Source: Actinomycetota bacterium
GTDB taxonomy: Bacteria > Actinomycetota > Thermoleophilia > Gaiellales > Gaiellaceae
Assembly: GCA_003162235.1 (NCBI GenBank)
Contig: PMMN01000103.1
Span: forward strand, 1-6,997
DNA: 6,997 nt
Direction: 5' to 3'
The notes under the pieces are model-generated. The model made no database searches. It was not told where the DNA came from and worked only from the letters and a program-made list of their open reading frames with translations. Shown piece after piece: positions 1-6,159 of the stretch. Each line of letters begins with the position of its first letter. Within the stretch, counting starts at the first letter, position 1. Both the position numbers and the translations under genes were made by a program.

Positions 1-167
1 TGGACGTCGATGGTCACCACCCGTCCGGAGAAGCCCGGCAGAACGACCCGCGCCAACGCTTCGTCGTCAGCACCAAGTCGCGGGTGCGGCCAGGCGAGAA
101 GGGCTGACCCAGCCAAGACGGCGAACACCACGCCGACCAAGACGACCGTTAATACCCAGAAGCGCAC
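1..167 (-). CDS. N-terminus of a membrane-anchored or exported protein (partial, runs off left edge)
   Basis: I do not recognise this gene. A minus-strand frame opens with GTG at 167-165 and stays open to the window edge (55 codons). It begins V-R-F-W and then has a strongly hydrophobic stretch at about residues 4-26 (VLTVVLVGVVFAVLAGSALL), as expected of a signal anchor or uncleaved signal peptide. A soluble segment containing LPGFSGRVVTIDV follows. The start was chosen because a purine-rich GGGGGAG lies about 11 nt upstream and the hydrophobic segment follows at once. The frame is also open further upstream (an in-frame TTG at 230-228), so a longer cytoplasmic N-terminus is possible. The ATG at 219 is in another frame and stops after 14 codons. 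The hydrophobic segment is seen directly; export or anchoring is inferred; function is unknown. Confidence 0.55.
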   Translation of the reverse strand, partial: MRFWVLTVVLVGVVFAVLAGSALLAWPHPRLGADDEALARVVLPGFSGRVVTIDV

Positions 168-416
168 GTGCCCTTTCAGCTCCCCCTCGACCTCCGTCGG
201 TCGATCAGTTCCCCGACCATTATGTTGCAAGGCTCTGTTACCACCGCTGGCGTCGCGAGCGGTGCGCCAACGAAAGTGCGGTCCAAGACGCACAGCACTC
301 GCATGGTTTCTGCCTTGGGATACCGGAGGCGAAGCCCCGAGTGGAGTCGGTGATGGTAGCTGTCACGCGCGGCGGCGAGCTGGAAGGTCGGAGGTGCGTC
401 CCCGAAATGGCAGTAG

Positions 417-560
417 CCGATGCGGGCGCGCGAGATACGTACGGCTGCAGAGAAACTCGCGGTTGAGAGGCTGCGCTGGACGTCGGCGAAAGGGACTCTG
501 ACCGCCTAGGCCAAGGGCTCAGAAGCGCGCTTCGAGCGCGTCCGGCGCGGCTACTACCGG
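417..560 (+). pseudogene. Degenerate fragment of a HARE-HTH-like winged-helix gene
   Basis: Read from CCG at 417, this stretch aligns without gaps over 48 codons with residues 61-108 of the intact small protein encoded at 6160-6516, and about half the positions are identical. Shared blocks are PMRAREI, the AA..L..E.L.W.S.K..L.A pattern and the C-terminal RF.RVR.G.Y. DNA at 415-436 is identical to 6338-6359 over 22 nt. The frame is broken: TAG at 414-416 lies directly before the first conserved codon and another TAG at 507-509 interrupts the domain. The N-terminal 60 residues of the intact copy are not recognisable upstream in any frame. I read this as the dead remnant of a paralogue; it would be a sequencing artefact only if both stops were errors. 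Homology is seen in the sequence; decay is inferred. Confidence 0.7.
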
Positions 561-608
561 CCGGGGAGGCACGTACTGAACCATCCGCGTAACGACGAGA
601 ACCTTTGC

Positions 609-630
609 AGCGAGCTGAAGACGGCTCGCT
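609..630. other. Small perfect hairpin in the gene-poor left region
   Basis: AGCGAGC at 609-615 and GCTCGCT at 624-630 form a perfect 7-bp stem with an 8-nt loop. It lies about 130 nt beyond the stop of the minus-strand transporter gene. Neither side has a T-run, so it is only a weak candidate for a transcription end. Nothing else was found in 561-761, and 168-416 shows no gene I can support. Confidence 0.3.
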
Positions 631-761
631 CACAAAGACGGTGCCCGGTTCACGAGCCTCCGGGACTCTCAGGGTGCTTCGCAATCCGGCCCCCGTCGAG
701 ATCGGGTTGGCTCATGACCGGCTGCGACTCTGCCCAAGCCTTTGATCCCGGGGGTGGTCGC

Positions 762-2933
762 TCAGGGCACCTCGCTCAGGGCGGCCGCCGATACGACGGC
801 GGGCTTGGGTTCGATTGCCAGGCGAGGCAGCCGCCGGTCAAGCCAGCTCGGGAACCACCAGGTGCGCTCGCCGAGCAGCTCGAGTACGGCCGGCAGCAAG
901 ATGCAGCGAATGATGAGCGCATCGAGGAAGACCGCGCTCGAAAGACCGAGCCCGAAAAGCTCGATGACGCGGTTGCCGCCGAGTATGAAGCTCGCGAAGA
1001 CGGCCACCATGACCGCGCCGGCAGCCGTGATCACGCGTCCGGTTCGAGTCACGCCTCGCCTTACGGCGGCCGAGCTGTCGGCGCCATGAACCCATTCCTC
1101 GTGGATGCGGGAGACGAGGAACACCTCGTAGTCCATCGAGAGCCCGAAGACGATCGCGAACACCATCACCGGCAGGAAGGCGGCGATCGGGCCGCCCGAT
1201 ACCCCGAACAGCGAGCCGAGCCAGCCCCACTGGAAAACGGCGACGACAACCCCCATCGAGGCGCCGATCGAGAGCAGGTTCATCACCGCTGCTTGGATGG
1301 GGATCAAGAGCGAGCGGAAGACGATGGCGAGCAGAAGCGCCGAGAGCGCTACGACGACGCCGATGAACAGCCAGAGCTTTTTTGCGAGCACCTGCGCGAA
1401 GTCGATCTGCACTGCGGTGAAGCCGCCAACGTAGGCAACCGCTCCGGTTGCCTTCTCGATCGGCGGGATCGCGCTCGAGCGGAGCTCTTTGACGAGATTG
1501 ACGGTCTGCGTGCTCTGCGGCGAGGAGCCGGGGAAGGCGAGGATCGTGGCGATGTCTCTGGTCGGGCTGAGTCGTGGCGGCGTTACCGCGGCGATATCCG
1601 GCGTTCGCCGCAGGGCGGAAACGAGCTCGGGCAAAGCGCCGGTGGCGCCGGCCCTGGGCAGTTTGACCACGACGAGAAGCGGGCCGTTGAAGCCCGTGCC
1701 AAAACCGCGAGCGAGCAGATCGTATGCCTTGCGAGTGGTCTGTTTCGCCGGGTCGTTGCCTGCGTCGGTGTTCCCGAGGCGAAGGCCGAGCACCGGCGAG
1801 GCGAGCGCGAGCATAATCGCCCCGGCAACGACAAGCGACGTCCAGGGCCGCCGTTGGATCGTGCCGATCCAGCGCGCCCAGAACACGCTCTCGTCAGAGC
1901 GATGAGGCGCACGCCGGCGAACCAGCAGCCCCGGCTTGCCGATCCTGTGGCCCGTGAAAGTGAGGAGGGCCGGTAGCAGCGTCAGCGAGGCGCAGAGGAC
2001 GAGCAGCACGGCGAGCGACGAGGAGACGGCAAGCCCGTAGAGGAAGCTGAGGCCGAGCGTGAACATGCCCATCAGAGCGATGATCACGGTGGCGCCGGCA
2101 AAGATCACGGCGCGGCCGGCGGTGTTCATCGCTTCCGTCACGGCCGGCTGAATCTGTTGGCCGTTTCTGCGGTAGGCCTCCCGGTAGCGGGTGACGATGA
2201 AGAGCGCGTAGTCGACGCCGACTCCGAGCCCGATCATCAACGCCAGTTGCGAGGAGATGTCCGGCATGCCGAGAAGCCGGCTGCTGAGCCCGATCAGGCC
2301 CAGCCCTGTCCCGAGCCCGAACAGCGCGGTCACGACCGGTAGGCCCATCGCCAGTAGCGAGCCGAAGCTGATCAGCAACACCACCACGGCGGCGCCGATC
2401 CCGACCAGCGTCGTGTAGCCGATCGAGCCGAATTGGGCTTGCTCGATCGCCTGGCCGCCAAGCTCGACCTGCAAGCTCGCGGAGCGTGCCTGCTCGGCGG
2501 TCGCGATCACGCTTTTTATCGCCGGGACGGGTACGACGTTCGCGCGTTGGTCGAAGGTGACTGTTGCGAAGCCGATCCTGCCGTCCTTCGAGAGCGCGCT
2601 CGTTCCGGGCGCATACGGGCTGACGACCGAGGCGACGTGCGGCAGGCGTGCCACGCGGCTGAGCATCCGCCCGACGCGGACACGCGTATCGGGGGTCGCA
2701 AGGGTGCCGGTAAGCGCATGCAACACGATCTGATCAGAATCGCCGGACTGAGCGCGAAAGCCGTTCGAAAGCAGGTTCGCCGCCCGCTGCGCGTCGGTCC
2801 CGGGCAGGCTGAAGTTGTTCGAGTAGTGACTCCCAACGGCGCGCGAGACCCCCATTGCGGTAACCAAAACGGCGATCCAGAGCACGACCACCCAGCGACG
2901 GTGCTCACTCGACCAGTAAGCCAGCCTCGACAT
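762..2933 (-). CDS. MMPL family transporter (RND superfamily exporter)
   Basis: The product is a 723-residue inner-membrane transporter of the MMPL branch of the RND superfamily. These are proton-driven exporters of lipids, lipid-linked compounds or drugs in actinobacteria. The two-half architecture is visible. A first membrane helix lies at about residues 14-31, a large extracytoplasmic loop at about 35-165, a helix bundle at about 170-330, a second loop at about 385-515 and a second bundle at about 520-690. Each half carries the Asp-Tyr pair linked to the proton relay in MmpL proteins: GVDYALFIVTRYRE (D241, Y242) and GLSMDYEVFLVSR (D601, Y602). Length is normal for the compact actinobacterial members, and no frame break is seen. 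The start is the ATG at 2933-2931, preceded 7 nt upstream by GGAGAGGAG; the TTG at 2951 would put that ribosome site inside the gene. No TetR-type regulator is adjacent. The substrate cannot be told from sequence. Confidence 0.93.
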   Translation of the reverse strand: MSRLAYWSSEHRRWVVVLWIAVLVTAMGVSRAVGSHYSNNFSLPGTDAQRAANLLSNGFRAQSGDSDQIVLHALTGTLATPDTRVRVGRMLSRVARLPHVASVVSPYAPGTSALSKDGRIGFATVTFDQRANVVPVPAIKSVIATAEQARSASLQVELGGQAIEQAQFGSIGYTTLVGIGAAVVVLLISFGSLLAMGLPVVTALFGLGTGLGLIGLSSRLLGMPDISSQLALMIGLGVGVDYALFIVTRYREAYRRNGQQIQPAVTEAMNTAGRAVIFAGATVIIALMGMFTLGLSFLYGLAVSSSLAVLLVLCASLTLLPALLTFTGHRIGKPGLLVRRRAPHRSDESVFWARWIGTIQRRPWTSLVVAGAIMLALASPVLGLRLGNTDAGNDPAKQTTRKAYDLLARGFGTGFNGPLLVVVKLPRAGATGALPELVSALRRTPDIAAVTPPRLSPTRDIATILAFPGSSPQSTQTVNLVKELRSSAIPPIEKATGAVAYVGGFTAVQIDFAQVLAKKLWLFIGVVVALSALLLAIVFRSLLIPIQAAVMNLLSIGASMGVVVAVFQWGWLGSLFGVSGGPIAAFLPVMVFAIVFGLSMDYEVFLVSRIHEEWVHGADSSAAVRRGVTRTGRVITAAGAVMVAVFASFILGGNRVIELFGLGLSSAVFLDALIIRCILLPAVLELLGERTWWFPSWLDRRLPRLAIEPKPAVVSAAALSEVP

Positions 2934-2940
2934 CAACGCA

Positions 2941-2949
2941 CTCCTCTCC
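2941..2949 (-). promoter_or_regulatory. Ribosome binding site deciding the MMPL start
   Basis: On the minus strand GGAGAGGAG lies 7 nt before the ATG at 2933-2931. It overlaps the first codons of a longer reading frame starting with TTG at 2951, so the shorter ATG start is preferred. Confidence 0.75.
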
Positions 2950-3143
2950 AAAGCGACTTGAACGTAAATCGGATCGACACCCTATTGGCTCGAGGCCACC
3001 TCGCGGCGTTTTCAACCGAGAGATGGACGAGAAGATAAATACGATGGACGGGGCGCCAGCCGGAGCGGGCCAGGTGGATCTCACGCACGAGTGCCCGGTC
3101 ACGAAGCTAGCGGCGAGCGGGCTTCGTACCGCGTCTGGAGCGT

Positions 3144-3665
3144 ATGACCGGCGGCGCGTTTGGCCGCATAGGTGCGGGCGCGCCCGTTCAGGTCGATGAG
3201 AACGAGACCATCTCACACACGCTCTCCAAGCCCAGCTCGGGCGCCGCGCTCGACACCCACAACAAGGCCACGCCCGCGATCATCGGCAACGACGACGGAA
3301 AGAAAGCCGGCCGAACCGCGGGTCCCTTCAAGCAGCTCAGTAAATACCACACGTCGAAGCTCACATTTAAAGTTTCGCCCAACCTCAAGCAGATCAAAGG
3401 CTTCGCTACGAGCGTGGTGCCGATCGTCTGCGGCGGCGGGTTTTCCGGCCCCGTTACCAAGCTTGTCTCAATCGGAGTGAGCTCCGCAACGATCACGAAC
3501 AGTGGTGAGTTCCAGGGCAAGCTCGTCCTGCACAGCACGAACGGGGAGGAGTCGACAACGACGCTCGCCGGGAAGTTCACCTCGGCGAAGACGGCGAGCG
3601 GCAAGGTGACTTACAAGGTAGGCGGATGTAACGTCACCGAGCCATTCACAGCGAGGAAGAAGTAG
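3144..3665 (+). CDS. Hypothetical beta-rich protein with a conserved Cys pair, probably envelope or secreted
   Basis: The product is 173 residues. The C-terminal part (about 65-173) looks like a small beta-sandwich. It has alternating hydrophobic strands (KLTFKV, VTYKV), a TLAGKFTSAKTASGKVTY segment and two cysteines, C96 in IVCGGG and C162 in GGCNVT, placed to form one disulfide. Single-domain exported proteins of this style are common in high-GC actinobacteria, but I cannot name the family. The N-terminal 60 residues are polar and look poorly conserved, with no signal peptide. An in-frame TAG at 3108 rules out much upstream extension. ATG 3144 has GGAG only 3 nt upstream, which is poor spacing, so the true start is uncertain and the 5' end may be damaged or displaced. 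The gene is divergent from the MMPL transporter. A hairpin about 30 nt after the stop may end the transcript. Confidence 0.65.
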   Translation: MTGGAFGRIGAGAPVQVDENETISHTLSKPSSGAALDTHNKATPAIIGNDDGKKAGRTAGPFKQLSKYHTSKLTFKVSPNLKQIKGFATSVVPIVCGGGFSGPVTKLVSIGVSSATITNSGEFQGKLVLHSTNGEESTTTLAGKFTSAKTASGKVTYKVGGCNVTEPFTARKK

Positions 3666-3694
3666 CCTCGCGACACCTCGTCTGAAGCTCACCG

Positions 3695-3721
3695 TGGTCC
3701 GACCTCAGAGGTCCTAGACCA
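3695..3721 (+). terminator. Two-part hairpin after the beta-rich protein gene
   Basis: A perfect palindrome GACCTC-A-GAGGTC (3701-3713) sits inside an outer stem TGGTC (3695-3699) with GACCA (3717-3721), with a small asymmetric bulge between them. It begins 29 nt after the stop at 3663-3665. There is no T-tract, as is common for high-GC terminators, so it could equally be an operator-like palindrome. The last bases overlap the start of the dispersed repeat at 3716. Confidence 0.4.
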
Positions 3722-3757
3722 TCTGCTGTCAGTGGAGAGCACGCTCGCACACCCCAC
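3716..3757. repeat. Dispersed 42-bp intergenic repeat, copy A
   Basis: This stretch matches 6537-6578 in the same orientation without gaps, with 34 of 42 bases identical. Conserved blocks are AGACCATCTGC, GTCAG and AGCACGCTCGC, separated by a variable 5-nt core. Both copies lie in spacers between plus-strand genes, after one gene's stop and before the next gene's start region. Function is unknown; it could be a REP-like element or a remnant of a larger duplicated segment. Confidence 0.6.
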
Positions 3758-3780
3758 CCTGGATCGTGCATGGCGTCCGT

Positions 3781-3809
3781 TTGACCGAAGTCGGCCAGAC
3801 TGATAGAAG
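3781..3809 (+). promoter_or_regulatory. Candidate sigma70-like promoter for the double-propeller gene
   Basis: TTGACC at 3781-3786 (5 of 6 to the -35 consensus) is separated by 17 nt from TAGAAG at 3804-3809 (4 of 6 to the -10 consensus). Transcription would start near 3816, giving a leader of about 30 nt that contains the ribosome site at 3832. Position and spacing are good; the call rests on consensus only. Confidence 0.5.
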
Positions 3810-3831
3810 CGGCGATGGTTCCGCGATTTCC

Positions 3832-3837
3832 GGAGGT
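3832..3837 (+). promoter_or_regulatory. Ribosome binding site of the double-propeller gene
   Basis: GGAGGT lies 8 nt upstream of ATG 3846. This near-ideal Shine-Dalgarno sequence fixes that start and places a hydrophobic signal sequence at the N-terminus. Confidence 0.8.
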
Positions 3838-3845
3838 CACAGTCG

Positions 3846-5873
3846 ATGCTCACTCGAACCGTGCTCTTCCACGCTCGCCTAGTGGTCGGCGTCGTTCTGC
3901 TCGGTGGGACGCTAACCCTGGGGCTTGCCTGTGGCACTCCCTCGCATGTCACCGGGCAGGTCGTCGGCCTGCAGTCCGTCACCCAGATCTCTTCCCGCGG
4001 CAACCACACCTGCGCGCTCGTGTCCAACCACAAGGTTTCCTGCTGGGGCAGCAACTTCTCCGGCGAACTCGGGAACGGCAAGAGGAAGGGCAGCTCGACT
4101 CCGGTCCCGGTCTCGGGCGTTACGAGCGCCACCCAGGTCTCCTCAGGCGGCGACCATACTTGCGCGCTGCTCTCTGACGGCACGGTCTCCTGCTGGGGCG
4201 ACAACTACGAGGGCGAGCTTGGCAACGGCACGACTACCAACAGCTTGACTCCGGTTCCGGCCAGCGGCGTCACAAACGCCACCCAGGTCTCCTCAGGCGG
4301 CGACCATACCTGCGCGCTGCTCTCTGACAGCACGGTCTCCTGCTGGGGCAACAACTACTTCGGCGAACTCGGTAACGGCCAGCTCGTGGACGGCGGCAAG
4401 ACGATCGGCAGCTCGACTCCGGTTCCGGTCAAAGGGATCACGAACGCCACGAGCGTCAGCGCTGGCGACGCCCATACCTGCGCCCTCCTCTCCAACCACG
4501 GTGTCGAGTGCTGGGGCGGCAACGGCTATGGGCAGCTCGGCAACGGCAAGACAACCGACAGCTCGATTCCGGTTCCGGTCAAAGAGATCACAAACGGCAC
4601 GAGCGTCTCCTCCGGCGACTTCCATGCCTGCGCCCTACTGGCCAACCACCGGGTCTCCTGTTGGGGCGATAACAGCAACGGCCAGCTCGGCAACGGCATG
4701 ATGAAGAGCAGCTCAACTCCGGTCCCGGTCTTAGGCGTCACGAACGCCATCCAGGTTTCCTCCGGCGATTGGGACACCTGCGCCCTCCTCTCCAACCACC
4801 GGGTCTCGTGTTGGGGGGATAACAGCTACGGCCAGCTCGGGAACGGCAAGACAACCGACAGCTCGACTCCGGTTCCGGTCAGCGCCGCCACGAACGTCAT
4901 CCGGGTTTCCGGCGGCGAACGCCACACCTGCGCGCTCCTCTCCAACCATGGAGTTTTCTGTTGGGGAGACAGCGAGTTCGGCCAATTCGGTAACGGCACA
5001 ACGGGCCCAGGCATCACAACGACGACCACGGCAATGACCGCGCCGACTACGGCACCGCACAAGAACAGGAAGATTGTCTTTGTTAAGAGTGGCGACCTGT
5101 GGACGATCGACGCCGACGGCAGGAACCTCACCCGGCTCACAAAGACGTCGAAGGGGGAGGAGTCCGCTCCGGCGTGGTCGCCAGACGGATCAACGCTCGC
5201 ATACGTCATCGACGGTAGCGATATCTACGTTGCGGGCGCCGACGGGTCTGGCGCGACTGACATTACTGCTGTATCGCTCGCGGGCACGTACGACGCAACC
5301 TACGGCAACTACTGCGACTCGGATCCGACTTGGTCGCCCGACGGCAAGCTGATCGCGTTCAGCACCGTCGCGGACGATTGCACCGGCGCGGCGGGACTGC
5401 TCTTCAAGATGGCTCCGTCAGGCGAGAACCGCAAGGTGATCGAAGCCGACTATGACGGCCTTCTCGGTGGCGACACCGACCCGGCGTGGAGTCCCGACGG
5501 TCGGCGAATCGTCTTCACCCGAAGCGATTCCTTGCGCATGGCCTCAGGGCCCTATGTCAACAACCTATTCACCCTCGACGCGCGCACCGGGAAGGTGCTC
5601 AGGCAATTGACGAAGTCGGGCGACAGCACACAGGCGGCGTGGTCGCCGGATGGCAAGCGGCTGGTGTTCGCTTCGCCACACGAAAAGATCGCGGTGATGA
5701 GTCCTACAGCGGGCAACCCGAAGGTGCTCGCACCGGGGTCCGCTCCGGCCTGGTCGCCAAATGGGCAGCTGATCGTCTTTGTCGACGCCAGGGGAATCGA
5801 GTTGATACGCCCGAACGGCACCGGGAAGCATCTGCTGTTGCGCTGCAGTCGATGCAGCGCGCCCGACTGGTAA
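3846..5873 (+). CDS. Exported RCC1-repeat / TolB-like (PD40) double beta-propeller protein
   Basis: The product is 675 residues with three parts. Residues 1-30 form a signal peptide (basic MLTR..., hydrophobic core RLVVGVVLLGGTLTLGLAC). The Cys at 29 makes a lipoprotein possible, but Gly at -3 is not a standard lipobox. Residues about 45-388 hold seven RCC1 repeats, enough for one complete seven-bladed propeller. Each carries the pattern HTCALLSNH.V.CWG....G.LGNG, with a cysteine pair ten residues apart (C56/C66 through C362/C372). A Thr-rich linker (about 389-405) leads to a TolB/PD40 propeller with WSPDG or WSPNG motifs near 444, 496, 548, 599 and 636. The protein ends CSRCSAPDW. Both halves are binding scaffolds without visible catalytic residues; acting as an extracytoplasmic recognition protein is inferred. 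It is probably monocistronic, with its own promoter, a strong ribosome site and a terminator-like hairpin 17 nt after the stop. Confidence 0.9.
   Translation: MLTRTVLFHARLVVGVVLLGGTLTLGLACGTPSHVTGQVVGLQSVTQISSRGNHTCALVSNHKVSCWGSNFSGELGNGKRKGSSTPVPVSGVTSATQVSSGGDHTCALLSDGTVSCWGDNYEGELGNGTTTNSLTPVPASGVTNATQVSSGGDHTCALLSDSTVSCWGNNYFGELGNGQLVDGGKTIGSSTPVPVKGITNATSVSAGDAHTCALLSNHGVECWGGNGYGQLGNGKTTDSSIPVPVKEITNGTSVSSGDFHACALLANHRVSCWGDNSNGQLGNGMMKSSSTPVPVLGVTNAIQVSSGDWDTCALLSNHRVSCWGDNSYGQLGNGKTTDSSTPVPVSAATNVIRVSGGERHTCALLSNHGVFCWGDSEFGQFGNGTTGPGITTTTTAMTAPTTAPHKNRKIVFVKSGDLWTIDADGRNLTRLTKTSKGEESAPAWSPDGSTLAYVIDGSDIYVAGADGSGATDITAVSLAGTYDATYGNYCDSDPTWSPDGKLIAFSTVADDCTGAAGLLFKMAPSGENRKVIEADYDGLLGGDTDPAWSPDGRRIVFTRSDSLRMASGPYVNNLFTLDARTGKVLRQLTKSGDSTQAAWSPDGKRLVFASPHEKIAVMSPTAGNPKVLAPGSAPAWSPNGQLIVFVDARGIELIRPNGTGKHLLLRCSRCSAPDW
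3987..5010 (+). repeat. Seven tandem ~150-bp coding repeats (RCC1 blades)
   Basis: The RCC1 half is built from DNA repeats with a period of about 150 bp; the third unit is longer by 18 bp. Units 2 and 3 are nearly identical at DNA level over 73 bp: 4127-4199 against 4277-4349 differ at two positions, both near or inside codons for the conserved CALLSD segment. Units 4 and 6 share a long stretch around GGCAAGACAACCGACAGCTC at 4546 and 4846, 300 bp apart. The near identity points to recent duplication or gene conversion between blades. Confidence 0.85.
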
Positions 5874-5889
5874 CCGTCCGCCAAGCGTC

Positions 5890-5918
5890 CTCGGGAAGCC
5901 AAAACCCGAGCCAGTTTT
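5890..5918 (+). terminator. Terminator-like hairpin after the double-propeller gene
   Basis: CTCGGG (5890-5895) and CCCGAG (5905-5910) form a perfect 6-bp GC-rich stem with a 9-nt loop, followed by CCAG and TTTT (5915-5918). It starts 17 nt after the TAA at 5871-5873. An alternative, longer stem pairs CCAAAACCC (5899-5907) with GGGGTTTGG (5926-5934), with one A-G mismatch. Either could end transcription; the T-run is short and slightly displaced. Confidence 0.5.
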
Positions 5919-6025
5919 CAGGTCAGGGGTTTGGACGTCGCACTTTAGTTGTTGCGGATTACCCCGTAAAACGGCGGTTTGGAGCCAGGCGAGTTCGAGC
6001 CGGTGCCTCTCGCGTTCTCGGGGCG

Positions 6026-6152
6026 CCGGTGGCGGTGCGAGCCCGGAGAGCACAGTGTGAACACACGGGCTCGGAGAGGATCGTGCCGCCACCGGTGTCA
6101 GGCGACTCCGGGAGGCCAGTCGCGCCTGGCCGTACGGAGCCGCCGGCCGAGG
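6026..6152 (+). promoter_or_regulatory. Strongly structured leader upstream of the small HTH gene
   Basis: An outer 10-bp perfect stem pairs CCGGTGGCGG (6026-6035) with CCGCCACCGG (6086-6095). Inside it, an 8-bp perfect stem pairs CGAGCCCG (6038-6045) with CGGGCTCG (6066-6073), capped by TGT-GAAC-ACA (6056-6065). The 3' side has a 12-nt bulge (6074-6085). Three shorter stems follow: 6102-6107 with 6118-6123, 6114-6119 with 6126-6131, and 6128-6132 with 6144-6148. Neighbouring stems share bases, so the middle one excludes the other two. The last ends exactly at the ribosome site GAGG (6149-6152). No known riboswitch class was recognised. It could be a cis-regulatory RNA, a small RNA or a DNA cruciform or binding site; GC-rich sequence can give such stems by chance, but the nested 10+8 bp pair is stronger than expected. 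Confidence 0.45.
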
Positions 6153-6159
6153 ACGCGAG

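Noticed and set aside
10..684. Open frames of 163 codons (plus) and 148 codons (minus) in the left region
   Set aside because: Both products are Arg/Ser/Pro/Ala-rich with no domain or hydrophobic core. The left edge is better explained by the minus-strand membrane-protein start, and 417-560 by the HTH fragment in a different frame.
714..1976. Long plus-strand open frame of 420 codons opposite the MMPL gene
   Set aside because: It is antisense to a clear transporter gene. Its product is rich in Arg, Glu, Asp and Gly with no recognisable domain, as expected from the complement of GC-rich codons.
2151..3038. Plus-strand frames opposite the first half of the MMPL gene, including one of 201 codons
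   Set aside because: They lie antisense to the transporter, with atypical composition and no ribosome site or domain support.
3987..5010. CRISPR-like array, because of regular repeats
   Set aside because: The 150-bp period is in frame and encodes RCC1 blades; there are no short palindromic repeats with unique spacers.
6026..6095. Cobalamin or FMN riboswitch, suggested by GGTGCGAGCCCGG
   Set aside because: The conserved cores of those classes (for example the B12-box and the FMN junction motifs) are absent, and the stem order does not fit.
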